A stretch of DNA of 64,000 bases. Origin: Ohtaekwangia koreensis (GTDB lineage Bacteria; Bacteroidota; Bacteroidia; Cytophagales; Cyclobacteriaceae). The position numbers were made by a program, and so were the translations under genes. Below the pieces are notes generated by a model. It ran no database searches and was not told where the DNA came from. It saw only the letters and a program-made list of their open reading frames with translations. Where the stretch lies: positions 503,501 to 567,500 of the forward strand of contig NZ_FUZU01000002.1 in assembly GCF_900167975.1 (NCBI RefSeq). Direction: 5' to 3'. Shown one piece after another: positions 42,798-52,105 of the stretch. Every line of letters starts with the position of its first letter. Position 1 is the first letter of the stretch.

Positions 42798-44738
42798 TTA
42801 TTTTCGCTTTAACACAATCTGCTCAGCTTGCTTGGCAACCACCTGGTTATAAAATTCGCGTAAGTGCGGATATTCATCCTGCAGGAAAAGACTTTTGTTG
42901 ATCTGCAGCATGCTGATCACGTTTAACACATTGCCGGTTTGCGTAACATTGTAAGTATACTTGGCAGCATTACCTGGAAGAGCCATCGCCTTTGGCTTTG
43001 GAAGTTCATCTATAGTATATCCGTCCGGTATTACAATTTTAGACATATAGGTTTGATCTTTCGGGCTACCAAAGTCTACCGGGTATTCGCGCTTTTCGTG
43101 TTTGAATATATTCTCTTTCATCTGTGATGTTACAAATGGGTTCAGGTAAATCACGTTGCCTGTAACTATGCAATGTTCACTGATTACTAATTCGTGAAGT
43201 TGCTTGGCATTCTGTTCGATCTCTTTCAAATTCTGAAATTCGCTTTTCTGGATTTCCCATGTTTTATCAGCCAAAAAGCTTTTCAAATAATCCTGCTCGC
43301 CATTTGCGAAGTAATCTTTCCGCACGCGATGCGCATCGTACCCATCATAACTATAATTTACTTTGCCAGAAAGTTCTCCAGTTTCTTTCAATGCGAGATC
43401 TGTGCTTACGATAGTCTTCGATTTCATCTTTGAATCAAGATTCATCCATCCATGATTTACTTTTGAAATGATAAGCCCTTGTCCATTCAGGCATCGCTCT
43501 GGCAAAACACCCATCGGCAGATATTTATCGGTAGCATCCAACAAGATTTTTTTATCGCCAATCTTTACTGCGCAGATCACATAATTAAATTGCTCTTCCA
43601 TCGGATAAGTTGGTCTTACAAATCCATGATCGCGTGTACTCAACATGATCATTTCAATGGGCAGGTCGGCCTTCTCCAACATAGCAGCCAAGAGTATATT
43701 AATGTCAGCAGCTGTTCCTTTCTTGTCTTCAAATATCTTCTTGAGGTTATCTGCATACCGGTCTTTCACACCATTCCATTCTACATTCTGACGAACATAC
43801 GTAAATATAGCAGCCGCTTTTTGCTGTGGATCCGTGAGACCTGCTGTCAACTCCTCTACCTTTTTCTTCAGAAAGTTCGATCCTGTAATAGCCTTTCCGA
43901 AATTCTCAGCTTCCAATAGCGTTGTATTCAATTTTGCCCACGTACCCATAATTTCTTGTACAGGTCGACCCGGAAAATTTATATAGGACAATGCGAGATT
44001 GATCTTGGAGACATAGTCATCTTCACATGTCATGAAAGGTTCTTCTTTGAAAGCCGGAACATCTTTTGATATCCAATGATGTGCCTGAACCTGGAAATCT
44101 GCATTCGCTTTGTTCTTTACTTCATAAGAAGTTAGCGTTACATATCCCTGCATATATTTCTCGAAAATGAAAAAATCAGGAAACAGAGCCCAGTACTCAC
44201 TGGCACGAACCGGTATATCATATTGAAATTGCCAATCAGGAAAATTAGCAAGGAACTCAGATGAAACCGTGTAAGAGTATTCGATCACGGAACCTTCTTT
44301 CACATTGGGCAATGTAAATTTCTGGAGGTTAATATTGCGATTGTATTTCTCTTTAAAGATTCCGTCTTTAGACATGTCGGTTTCAACAACTTTACCATTC
44401 TCAAGATTATAGGTTGTTGCCTTCAATTTCGTAACACGCTCTTCGTTCGATCCTGAATGGTACAACTGAATCGCGGCAGTCGCCCAATCCAATCCTTCTT
44501 TTGTAAGAATCTTGATGCGAACATGTCTTTCAAAAACTAGTGATGCATTTACGGCAGTTACCGTAACGTAAGCTTCCCCATAATCGGAAAGAATAACTGC
44601 GGAAGCCGATGAATCTTTGTCATAGATTTTCATCTTCAAGTCTTCCATCGGAATGTCACCAAATTTAACAGGAGATTTCTGCGCATATATAGTTTGCACA
44701 GAAAGGGAGACGATTAGTCCCAGGATTAATGCCCTCAT
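42798..44738 (-). CDS. DUF3857/transglutaminase-like exported protein (active site lost)
   Basis: A 646-residue paralogue of the downstream gene with the same order: signal peptide (about 1-19), DUF3857 domain, transglutaminase-like core and beta-rich C-terminus. At the catalytic positions the Cys is Ala343 (in KKGTAADIN, against GYGDC in the paralogue) and the His is Tyr386 (FNYVICAV against FNHAIVAV), while an Asp remains in LLDATD. It therefore should lack thiol catalysis and may bind ligand or act as a partner of the intact paralogue. It is first in the two-gene minus-strand operon and divergent from radA. Confidence 0.85.
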   Translation of the reverse strand: MRALILGLIVSLSVQTIYAQKSPVKFGDIPMEDLKMKIYDKDSSASAVILSDYGEAYVTVTAVNASLVFERHVRIKILTKEGLDWATAAIQLYHSGSNEERVTKLKATTYNLENGKVVETDMSKDGIFKEKYNRNINLQKFTLPNVKEGSVIEYSYTVSSEFLANFPDWQFQYDIPVRASEYWALFPDFFIFEKYMQGYVTLTSYEVKNKANADFQVQAHHWISKDVPAFKEEPFMTCEDDYVSKINLALSYINFPGRPVQEIMGTWAKLNTTLLEAENFGKAITGSNFLKKKVEELTAGLTDPQQKAAAIFTYVRQNVEWNGVKDRYADNLKKIFEDKKGTAADINILLAAMLEKADLPIEMIMLSTRDHGFVRPTYPMEEQFNYVICAVKIGDKKILLDATDKYLPMGVLPERCLNGQGLIISKVNHGWMNLDSKMKSKTIVSTDLALKETGELSGKVNYSYDGYDAHRVRKDYFANGEQDYLKSFLADKTWEIQKSEFQNLKEIEQNAKQLHELVISEHCIVTGNVIYLNPFVTSQMKENIFKHEKREYPVDFGSPKDQTYMSKIVIPDGYTIDELPKPKAMALPGNAAKYTYNVTQTGNVLNVISMLQINKSLFLQDEYPHLREFYNQVVAKQAEQIVLKRK

Positions 44739-44848
44739 ACAACAGGTTAGGTTAAGGTTTTAGATTAGTTCTGTAAGTATAAAAAATTCATGCAACTTTA
44801 TCATTTCTTTTTGCAGCTTGTACTCTCTTTACATTAAATATTGATCAA

Positions 44849-46222
44849 TTGGCTAAACCAAAAACAGTTTATTTCTGTCAGAGTTGTGGGTATGAATCAG
44901 CGAAGTGGCTGGGGAAGTGTCCATCGTGCAATAGCTGGAATACTTTTGCAGAAGAAATAGTAACCAAAGAAGAAAGCAATAAGAATGAGTGGCGACAAGA
45001 GTCACCGCGTTCGAAAGTTGTTAAAGCGAAAGCACTAAATGAGATAGACGCTTTGCCGGAAGTGCGCACGCATGCCGGAGACGATGAATTGAATCGCGTT
45101 TTAGGGGGTGGGATTGTACCCGGATCATTAGTCTTGATTGGAGGAGAACCAGGTATAGGTAAATCAACACTCATGCTGCAAGTGGGATTGCAACTCAAAT
45201 TATTACGGGTGCTATATGTATCGGGCGAAGAGAGTGAGCAGCAAATCAAAATGCGTGCTGACAGGCTCGGTAATTCTTCAAAGGGATTTTTCATCCTTAC
45301 TGAAACCAATACTAAGAATATATTTTTGGCCATTGAGTCGCTTCAGCCGCAAATTGTAATTATAGATTCTATTCAAACGCTTTACTCTCCGTTAATGGAT
45401 TCTGCTGCCGGAAGTATAGGGCAGGTGCGCCAATGCGCAGGCGAGTTGATGAAGTTTGCCAAGGAAACCGATACTCCGGTATTTCTGATTGGACATATCA
45501 CTAAAGACGGGATGTTGGCTGGGCCGAAAGTACTGGAGCACATGGTTGATACGGTTCTTCAATTCGAAGGAGATCGTCATTTAGCGTATCGCATTTTGCG
45601 CACCACGAAAAACCGTTTCGGGTCAACATCTGAAATTGGTATCTATGAAATGTTAGGCACCGGGTTGCGTGAAGTATCCAATCCATCCGAGATATTAATT
45701 TCACAAAAAGATGGACAGCTCAGCGGAGTTACTATAGGAGCAACGATTGAAGGAAATCGTCCTCTGCTGATTGAAATTCAATCTTTGGTGAGCCCGGCAT
45801 CGTACGGCACACCTCAACGGACGCCTACCGGTTTTGATCAGAAGCGATTGAACATGCTACTTGCTGTGTTGGAAAAACGCTGTGGTTTCAGAATGGGTAC
45901 GCAGGATGTTTTTTTAAATATGGCGGGAGGAATTAAAGTAGAAGACCCGGCCATAGATCTCGCTATTTGTATTTCAATAATATCATCGATGGAGGAAATT
46001 CCAGTATCGGATAAATTCTGTTTTGCAGCAGAGATCGGATTGGGAGGAGAGCTTCGTGCTGTGAACCGAATTGAGCAGCGTATTTCAGAATCAGAAAAGC
46101 TTGGCTTCGAGGAAATATATATTTCCAAGTTCAATCAGAAATCTATTGATATGAAGAAGACCAACATTAAAGTAAAAGCTTTTGGAAAATTAACAGAGGT
46201 GTTTCAGGATTTATTCGGTTAG
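44849..46222 (+). CDS. radA: DNA repair protein RadA
   Basis: RadA helps branch migration in recombination. The 457-residue product starts with the zinc finger CQSCGYESAKWLGKCPSCNSW, then the RecA-like core with Walker A GEPGIGKST, and the RadA-specific KNRFG motif (in TTKNRFGSTSE), and ends in a Lon-protease-like domain. The start is the TTG at 44849 (reading MAKPKTVYFCQ), which matches other RadA N-termini; no ATG is available nearby. It is divergent from the DUF3857 operon. Confidence 0.97.
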   Translation: MAKPKTVYFCQSCGYESAKWLGKCPSCNSWNTFAEEIVTKEESNKNEWRQESPRSKVVKAKALNEIDALPEVRTHAGDDELNRVLGGGIVPGSLVLIGGEPGIGKSTLMLQVGLQLKLLRVLYVSGEESEQQIKMRADRLGNSSKGFFILTETNTKNIFLAIESLQPQIVIIDSIQTLYSPLMDSAAGSIGQVRQCAGELMKFAKETDTPVFLIGHITKDGMLAGPKVLEHMVDTVLQFEGDRHLAYRILRTTKNRFGSTSEIGIYEMLGTGLREVSNPSEILISQKDGQLSGVTIGATIEGNRPLLIEIQSLVSPASYGTPQRTPTGFDQKRLNMLLAVLEKRCGFRMGTQDVFLNMAGGIKVEDPAIDLAICISIISSMEEIPVSDKFCFAAEIGLGGELRAVNRIEQRISESEKLGFEEIYISKFNQKSIDMKKTNIKVKAFGKLTEVFQDLFG

Positions 46223-46271
46223 TCAGAATCGGAGAGAAAGTATAAATACATTCAAACGTTAAAATAAGACT

Positions 46272-47162
46272 ATGTTTTCGCGCTCTTCGTGGCTTCATTT
46301 GAGAATACCGTTTTCTTACTACTTGATGCCGGTTTTCTTTTTTAGCCTTGCAATCTCTCCTAATCTAAGTGCGCAGCCGCTGTTGTGGACATTCATCGTT
46401 GTACATCTCTTCCTATACCCTGCCAGCAATGGCTATAACAGTTATTTCGACAAGGATGAAAAAAGTATAGGAGGCCTGAAGAATCCTCCGAAAGTAAAAA
46501 AAGATCTATACTATCTTTCCTTGCTCTTTGATGCAGTTGCAATTGTTCTTGCACTGATCAAGATCTCTCTTGTTTTTGCGATAATGATTTTTATTTACGG
46601 GCTCATTTCGAAAGCCTATAGCCATCCTGCTATACGGCTTAAAAAATATCCTATTGCCGGTTGGCTGATCGTGAGCCTGTTCCAGGGACTATTTGCATTC
46701 GTAATGTGCTACATTGGTATTAATCGTTTTCCATTGGAAAATGCCCTGAGGGCTTCGGTCATAATCCCTGGATTATTAAGCAGTGCGCTGTTAATGGGCA
46801 CTTATCCTATGACACAGGTATACCAACACGACGAAGATTCAATTCGTGGAGATAAAACTTTTAGTTTGATGCTTGGCGTTCGCGGAACATTTTTATTTGT
46901 AGGCGCACTGTTTTCAATTGTATCGATCGGATATATACTTTATTTCAACGCGTTCTTTATAAATAATTATGCGTGGGTGTTTCTGGGAGCGATGTTCCCC
47001 GTGATTGTATTTTTCCTATATTGGTTTTTAAGAGTGATTCAGAATGAATCGAAAGCAGATCATAAACATACCATGTGGCTGAATTTTATTTCAGCCACAT
47101 GTTTAAATATATTCTTCATCTACTTGTTGTTGGACTCAACACAGCTTTGGCAGATGTTTTGA
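46272..47162 (+). CDS. UbiA-family membrane prenyltransferase-like protein
   Basis: A 296-residue polytopic membrane protein with about eight helices. The two Asp-rich motifs of UbiA prenyltransferases are recognisable: NGYNSYFDKDEKSIGG near residue 58 and QHDEDSIRGDKTFSLMLG near residue 190, where the second resembles the canonical DxxxD plus G-D-K-T. The enzymes add isoprenoid chains to aromatic or other acceptors using magnesium. The acceptor is unknown. A geranylgeranyl-reductase-like flavoprotein lies close by on the other strand (48294), which suggests isoprenoid-lipid chemistry, but they are not in one operon. It follows radA by 49 bases. Confidence 0.82.
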   Translation: MFSRSSWLHLRIPFSYYLMPVFFFSLAISPNLSAQPLLWTFIVVHLFLYPASNGYNSYFDKDEKSIGGLKNPPKVKKDLYYLSLLFDAVAIVLALIKISLVFAIMIFIYGLISKAYSHPAIRLKKYPIAGWLIVSLFQGLFAFVMCYIGINRFPLENALRASVIIPGLLSSALLMGTYPMTQVYQHDEDSIRGDKTFSLMLGVRGTFLFVGALFSIVSIGYILYFNAFFINNYAWVFLGAMFPVIVFFLYWFLRVIQNESKADHKHTMWLNFISATCLNIFFIYLLLDSTQLWQMF

Positions 47163-47177
47163 GTATATATATAGTTG

Positions 47178-48200
47178 TTAGACGGTAGCCCCGGCTTTTT
47201 CAAGGAGGGCTTTGGTTGCACGAATACCTTCTTCCTCGCCCAAGGTTTGTCCTTCATACTCTATTCCTATGTACCCGCTATATCCCGCAGCCTTTACGAT
47301 CGAGAGCATTTTTGAATAATCGGTTTCAACACAATTTCCTTGCGCATCAAACTCGTGTGTTTTGGCACTTACGCCTTTCGCATACGCCATTAACTCTTGT
47401 GTTCCTTTATAGCGATCGTATTCTTCAAGGCATTTTGTTTTCTCCCATGCCTCCGGTGTATTTGCTTCTGGTTTTGTGCGGTTAACACAGAAGTTACCAA
47501 AGTCTGGTAAGGTACCACAGTTGTCCATTTGCGTGGCCGCTATAACTCCACTCAACCACTGGCCATCGGAAGAGTAACCGCCATGGTTTTCAACAATAAC
47601 ATTTATACCGGTATTTTTTGCAAACTCGGAAAGCTTACGCAGTCCTTCTGTGGCAGCCTTGGCTACATCTTCTCTTTTACCTTCGCCTGCGGCATTCACA
47701 CGTATAGAATGACAGCCCAAAAATTTCGCGGCTTCTACCCATTTGTAATGATTTTCAACAGCCTGTAAGCGCTTCTTTGCATCGGCATCTCCCAGTTCAC
47801 CTTCGCCATCACACATAATCAACACGCTCGTTACACCGAGATCGTCACAACGCTTTTTAAGACCGGTAAGGTAAGCCTGATCTTTCGCTTTGTCTTTGAA
47901 AAACTGGTTTACATATTCAACAGCCGAAATACCAAAGTCATTCTTTGCTTTCGCAGGAAAATCAAGGTTCGTTAGTTTTCCTTCAAAAAGAGATTTGTGA
48001 AGCGACCACTCCGCCAGAGAGATCTTGAAAAATAAATCTTTGGGTTGCTCAACAGTTGCTGTTGTGTCTGTTGCTGCTTGCTGATTTTCACCGGAAGGCT
48101 TACTTCCACATGCTGACAAGAATGAAGCTCCTGCGGTTGCGCCAACGGTAATTAGTCCAAGTGAGCGAAGAAATGATCTGCGATTGGTTTCATGGTTCAT
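47178..48200 (-). CDS. Tat-exported sugar phosphate isomerase/epimerase-like lipoprotein
   Basis: A 340-residue protein with a twin-arginine signal ([10 protein letters not shown], residues 5-14) followed by a hydrophobic stretch and a lipobox LSACGS, so it is probably folded in the cytoplasm, exported by Tat and lipid-anchored. The rest is an AP-endonuclease-2/xylose-isomerase-like TIM barrel, with [19 protein letters not shown] and [10 protein letters not shown] metal-site blocks. Such proteins occur widely in Bacteroidota; most are of unknown substrate. tatC in the same window (56910) fits its export need. It is convergent with the UbiA-like gene. Confidence 0.88.
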   Translation of the reverse strand: MNHETNRRSFLRSLGLITVGATAGASFLSACGSKPSGENQQAATDTTATVEQPKDLFFKISLAEWSLHKSLFEGKLTNLDFPAKAKNDFGISAVEYVNQFFKDKAKDQAYLTGLKKRCDDLGVTSVLIMCDGEGELGDADAKKRLQAVENHYKWVEAAKFLGCHSIRVNAAGEGKREDVAKAATEGLRKLSEFAKNTGINVIVENHGGYSSDGQWLSGVIAATQMDNCGTLPDFGNFCVNRTKPEANTPEAWEKTKCLEEYDRYKGTQELMAYAKGVSAKTHEFDAQGNCVETDYSKMLSIVKAAGYSGYIGIEYEGQTLGEEEGIRATKALLEKAGATV

Positions 48201-48293
48201 GGTTGTAGGATGGTTGATGATGAATGGAAGTTAAAGAATTGATCTCGAAAAATTATCTGAACATCAATCAACGGTAAATATGCTTTGTGAAAG

Positions 48294-49406
48294 TCAAAAC
48301 ACTTCGCCATGTGTGTTGCGCATTATGATTCTGGCAACAGGTTTTACATTGATCGCTAAATTTATAGCAACGTTAGAGGCCCATTCATTGCCAAACAATT
48401 TCTGAATTTGCCTACCTGCCCAAATTCTGCCAGCAAAATTTTTTCTCCATTGATATATATAGTTTTTCTCAAGTTGCTCTCTTGAAAAACTTTCCTCCTC
48501 ACAATACCGGATTACAAGTTCACTCAGAATTTTGGACGCGTGAATTGCCATTGCCATGCCGTTGCCACACAACGGAGTAATCATTCCTGCGGCATCGCCA
48601 GCCATCAGGATGTGATTGTCTACGAGTGATTTTGTTTCGAAGGAGATCTCGTTAATGACCTCTGGTTTTTCAAAAAGAAAATCAGCATTCTTAAAAACAG
48701 ATTCCAGCAACGGGTTTTTGAAGAGCACTGCTTCCTCCATTTCACGAATGTTTTTATACTTCTTCACATTATCGCGATGTGTGAGATAACAGAGGTTTGT
48801 TTTGCCTTCTTCTATATTACTCATTCCACAATAGCCACCGGGAAAATTATGAAGAGCAATAAGGTCGTGTGGATGATCTGTTTTGAGATGATACTTTATA
48901 CCTACATACGGAGAACGCTTCTGTATAAAAGACCTGTTGAGATGAACATCCATCTTCGATCTCTTTCCGAAAGCACCAATCACGATGTCAGCATATACTT
49001 CCGACCGTGATGTAGCAATGGCGAATTTATTATCCTGGAAAGAAACATTTTCTACGTCTGTATTTAGCCAGAATTCAGCTCCTGCTTCCTGAGCCTTGCT
49101 GTAAAGGAAGTTATCTAATATATAGCGACTGATTCCAAAACCGCCAAGATCAAGCGGCAGGATCTCATTTTTACCACTGATGGCAGAGAGTTGAAGCCTG
49201 TTAATTTGAGAAGGAGAAAATTCTTCCGGAAGAAGCTTAAGTGATTTTAAAAAGGGAATCGTTTCATTTGAAATATACTCTCCGCACACCCGATGAAATG
49301 GATATACTTTTCGCTCCACAACCAGCACCTCAATACCTTTGCGCGCTAAAATTATAGCCGAAATTAAACCGGCAAGTCCTCCACCTACGATTAAAATTTT
49401 TTTCAA
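48294..49406 (-). CDS. Geranylgeranyl-reductase-like FAD-dependent oxidoreductase
   Basis: A 370-residue flavoprotein with the N-terminal dinucleotide motif IVGGGLAGL and a close PFHRVCGEYIS block, which is a hallmark of the geranylgeranyl-reductase family. The second FAD motif is ILMAGDAAGMITPLCGNGM near residue 265. The family reduces or hydroxylates isoprenoid or aromatic substrates, and in Bacteroidota similar enzymes occur beside polyketide and quinone genes. The start is a TTG at 49406 (first residues MKKILIVGGG). Likely single-gene unit on the minus strand, with the UbiA-like gene one gene away. Confidence 0.88.
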   Translation of the reverse strand: MKKILIVGGGLAGLISAIILARKGIEVLVVERKVYPFHRVCGEYISNETIPFLKSLKLLPEEFSPSQINRLQLSAISGKNEILPLDLGGFGISRYILDNFLYSKAQEAGAEFWLNTDVENVSFQDNKFAIATSRSEVYADIVIGAFGKRSKMDVHLNRSFIQKRSPYVGIKYHLKTDHPHDLIALHNFPGGYCGMSNIEEGKTNLCYLTHRDNVKKYKNIREMEEAVLFKNPLLESVFKNADFLFEKPEVINEISFETKSLVDNHILMAGDAAGMITPLCGNGMAMAIHASKILSELVIRYCEEESFSREQLEKNYIYQWRKNFAGRIWAGRQIQKLFGNEWASNVAINLAINVKPVARIIMRNTHGEVF

Positions 49407-49539
49407 TTCTTGTCTAAAGTTTCCTTATTTGAGAATTCTTGGTGAAAAATAGTGGTCTGTAGTCAAAAAATTGCAACGGGCCCAATCTTGTTAAGTAACC
49501 TTTTACGTTTATATACTGTTACATAACCCAGTTGGCAAT

Positions 49540-50013
49540 ATGAAAACAATTATCAAAGATTCATCATCATCGGAGCCCATGCATATACTGCTTGTCGGCA
49601 ATAATCCTATTGAATTGAGTTCGGTGCTGAAAAATCTGCAGGCGGTACAAGGCTTTAAAATTGTTACCGAGATAGCATTTGACTTAAAGAGCACAGTGGA
49701 AAGGCTTATTCGCTTTAATCCTAATTTCGCCATCATCGATGATAACCTGGGCAAAACAGAATTAAGGGAGACTATCCAAACGCTTTCGAGTAACAAGAAG
49801 ACGAAAGATATTCCTATCATGGTCTTAAAGAACTCCAACTATAAAGAGGCGTTTGGCGGCAGCAATGTTTTGGACTATTTACTGAAACAAAATCTTTCGC
49901 CCGAAGCCATATATAATACCCTGAAGAATTCGCTTCGCTTTCGCAGAACGCAACTCTATCTATACCAAGTGTATCAAAAAAGAAAAGAGTTCTTGCTTAA
50001 GCTTTCGCATTAA
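49540..50013 (+). CDS. Atypical receiver-like protein
   Basis: A 157-residue protein. Residues about 14-130 have the CheY-like strand-helix order (HILLVGNN, FAIIDDNLG, IPIMVLKN, LDYLLKQ). An Asp is kept at the end of strand 3 (IIDD), but the acidic pair after strand 1 is replaced by GNN, so the magnesium pocket is not canonical. The C-terminus is a charged helix (RFRRTQLYLYQVYQKRKEF). There is no output domain. It is monocistronic and its stop directly abuts that of the convergent aspartyl-protease-like gene. It may be a contact-only receiver. Confidence 0.7.
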   Translation: MKTIIKDSSSSEPMHILLVGNNPIELSSVLKNLQAVQGFKIVTEIAFDLKSTVERLIRFNPNFAIIDDNLGKTELRETIQTLSSNKKTKDIPIMVLKNSNYKEAFGGSNVLDYLLKQNLSPEAIYNTLKNSLRFRRTQLYLYQVYQKRKEFLLKLSH

Positions 50014-51246
50014 TCAAATCTGATCTTCGAGTGCAAATTCTTTTCGCATCCGCTGACCTTTTCTTTCTATCTCAAGGCGGATTTTCTTCTTTGGCTTGCT
50101 GTTAAAAAATCCATTGAGGTGGTTCAGGTTAAGCACTTGTGTGGTGATTCCGTTAATACTCGTAATGATATCGCCTGCTTGTATACCCGCTTTGTCTGCC
50201 ACAGATTGTTTACGTACTTCCGTTACTTCAAACACATTTAGTTGTGAGCCCTTTGCTTTCACAATCAAACCACTCAAATTATAGTGAAATCCTTTTTTAA
50301 AGGAGGCGTTCTTCTTGATATAAATTTCTTCCTGGGGAAAATTAAAAATAACGGTAAAGCGGCTCATGATTTCCCCTCCGACAGCGCCATTACGAAAAAC
50401 ATTTCCGATTTTTATACTATCAGAATAACTATTGGGATCCGGAAAATTAGCGATCGCGTTATTTAATTTATAGGTTCCGAAATCTATAGACTTGATCCGT
50501 CCTACCTTACCAACAATCTCTCCGCCAAGTCCTCGGCCGATCACGCTGCTAACTACATGTTCCGGTACTATGATCCGCTGGTCTGTTGCCGGGTCGAGCA
50601 TCAAACCGTGACTGGCTCCTGAGTCCATCAGTAATTTGGCGTTCATCGTTGTGCCATCCTGAAAAGATATAGGCGAAATAATATAGGGCTTTGTGTCTTC
50701 GATTTTCATGGGAAGCGTCTGGAATTTTCTTGGCTTCCTGAATTTATCTGGAGTGGTAAATGTGAGGAGTTTCTTTTCGTAGTCGATCTGAATAATGAAG
50801 CGACTGAACAATTCGTATCCTAATATACCATGCACATCCGTGCCGAGGTAGTTTCTAAGCTCCAGGTAATCTTCATCCAATACGAGCATCGCATGACCAC
50901 GTCCCTGAATACCGGGCAGATCCAACGTTACATTGTTGGTAACATATGCGTCTACTAATTTTTCTCCGCCAGGGCCTGATATAGTATACTTGCGTGAGTA
51001 CTGAAGATTGAGAATATCTGTAAATGTTTTTTGAGTAAGTATAGCCGTGCGTACACCGGTATCAAGGATAAATTTTAGCGGAAGGGAGTTGTTCAACACC
51101 ACGGGAATAACAACGAGATTATTATAAATCTCTATAGGCATCTGTACTTTCTTCTGACCAGGAGGAAGAGAAAATCCTAATGTCTGAGCCGAAAGACTTT
51201 TAACACAAACAAGGGTAAAGAGCAAAGCCTGAATTATACGCACCAT
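50014..51246 (-). CDS. Retropepsin-like aspartyl protease with PDZ domain
   Basis: A 410-residue exported protein (signal peptide about 1-21, ending LSAQ). It has two retropepsin-like halves with active-site motifs FILDTGVRT and LLMDSGASHG, and a PDZ domain at the C-terminus (about 320-395) with GLIVKAKGS, AGIQAGDIITSING. Two Asp-Thr/Ser-Gly motifs in one chain are expected for a pepsin-like pair. Members of this group in Bacteroidota are exported proteins of unknown target. It is transcribed from the minus strand and precedes no other gene on its transcript. Confidence 0.88.
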   Translation of the reverse strand: MVRIIQALLFTLVCVKSLSAQTLGFSLPPGQKKVQMPIEIYNNLVVIPVVLNNSLPLKFILDTGVRTAILTQKTFTDILNLQYSRKYTISGPGGEKLVDAYVTNNVTLDLPGIQGRGHAMLVLDEDYLELRNYLGTDVHGILGYELFSRFIIQIDYEKKLLTFTTPDKFRKPRKFQTLPMKIEDTKPYIISPISFQDGTTMNAKLLMDSGASHGLMLDPATDQRIIVPEHVVSSVIGRGLGGEIVGKVGRIKSIDFGTYKLNNAIANFPDPNSYSDSIKIGNVFRNGAVGGEIMSRFTVIFNFPQEEIYIKKNASFKKGFHYNLSGLIVKAKGSQLNVFEVTEVRKQSVADKAGIQAGDIITSINGITTQVLNLNHLNGFFNSKPKKKIRLEIERKGQRMRKEFALEDQI

Positions 51247-51303
51247 ACAAACGTGTGAACCGTTATAGGTTATACGTCAAGATAAGTCAATTTGTGCGAA
51301 TGT

Positions 51304-51846
51304 TTAGAGATTTTCTGTCTGGAGAGACGACAGAAGTTTTTCACTGGAATTTTCGATCAATAAAAAATCAAGGTTGGATGCGCGAAGGAATCCCGCGTCA
51401 ACCATCTTCTGCATTTGATCCAGCAGAGCATTGAAGAATTCAGCAATGTTAAGTAAACCAACGGGTTGGCTAATGATCCCAAGCTGCTTCCATGTAAGTA
51501 TCTCAGCAAGCTCGTCGAGTGTACCCCAACCACCGGGTAACGCTATAAATGCATCCGACAGGTCGGCCATTCTTTTTTTGCGTTCGTGCATGGAGTTAAC
51601 AACTTCGAGGCGAGAAAGTCCGCGGTGACCAACTTCACGTTGTAACAGGAAATCAGGAATGACTCCTATAACTTCTCCTCCGTTTTTCATAATAGCATCT
51701 GCTATGACGCCCATAAGGCCAACGTTGCCTCCGCCATACACGAGTGTATGACCTTGTGAAGCCATTAACTCGCCCAATTCTTTTGCAGCAGTTTCATAGA
51801 CCGAATTATGGCCTAATGAAGAGCCGCAGAAAACACAGATGTTCAT
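51304..51846 (-). CDS. LOG family protein (TIGR00730, putative nucleotide phosphoribohydrolase)
   Basis: A 180-residue Rossmann-like protein of the LOG/TIGR00730 family. The glycine-rich GGGNVGLMG (about residues 39-47) and the PGGWGTLDE motif (about 103-111), with the catalytic Glu, define the family. Plant LOG releases cytokinin bases from riboside monophosphates; bacterial members hydrolyse AMP or similar nucleotides. The substrate here is unknown. It lies 57 bases upstream of the aspartyl-protease gene on the same strand, so co-transcription is possible. Confidence 0.92.
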   Translation of the reverse strand: MNICVFCGSSLGHNSVYETAAKELGELMASQGHTLVYGGGNVGLMGVIADAIMKNGGEVIGVIPDFLLQREVGHRGLSRLEVVNSMHERKKRMADLSDAFIALPGGWGTLDELAEILTWKQLGIISQPVGLLNIAEFFNALLDQMQKMVDAGFLRASNLDFLLIENSSEKLLSSLQTENL

Positions 51847-51872
51847 GAATTACTTAGAAGCGAAATGACTTC

Positions 51873-51995
51873 TTAGAATTTGTTGTCATGCTTGTTCTTG
51901 CTCACCATCTTATTGGGGAAGATCCAAGGTGAAACGATCGCTAAAATAAATAATGCGATTACTACGAAAAAAGGCCACCATGATGCTACGTCCAT
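51873..51995 (-). CDS. 40-residue predicted membrane peptide
   Basis: A short open frame begins at the ATG whose complement is 51993-51995 and ends in TAA. The product MDVASWWPFFVVIAL... has one strongly hydrophobic segment (about residues 6-27) followed by a basic tail (KMVSKNKHDNK), which is the usual layout of small single-pass membrane peptides with a cytoplasmic tail. It lies 26 bases upstream of the LOG gene on the same strand. No known family is recognised. It is below normal gene-caller size limits, so coding status needs comparison. Confidence 0.55.
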   Translation of the reverse strand: MDVASWWPFFVVIALFILAIVSPWIFPNKMVSKNKHDNKF

Positions 51996-52105
51996 AACTT
52001 ATTATTTTTAGGCCCGTAAAAATAGGTTCTCTATTAGTATTTTGTATCAGAAGATTGAAAAATTGTTTTGAATAACGATCTTGGAGCCGAGGCCATTTAT
52101 TGATT

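Noticed and set aside
40887-44738. Considered the tandem paralogues to be a split or frameshifted single gene
   Set aside because: Each has its own signal peptide and complete domain order; they are two full copies.
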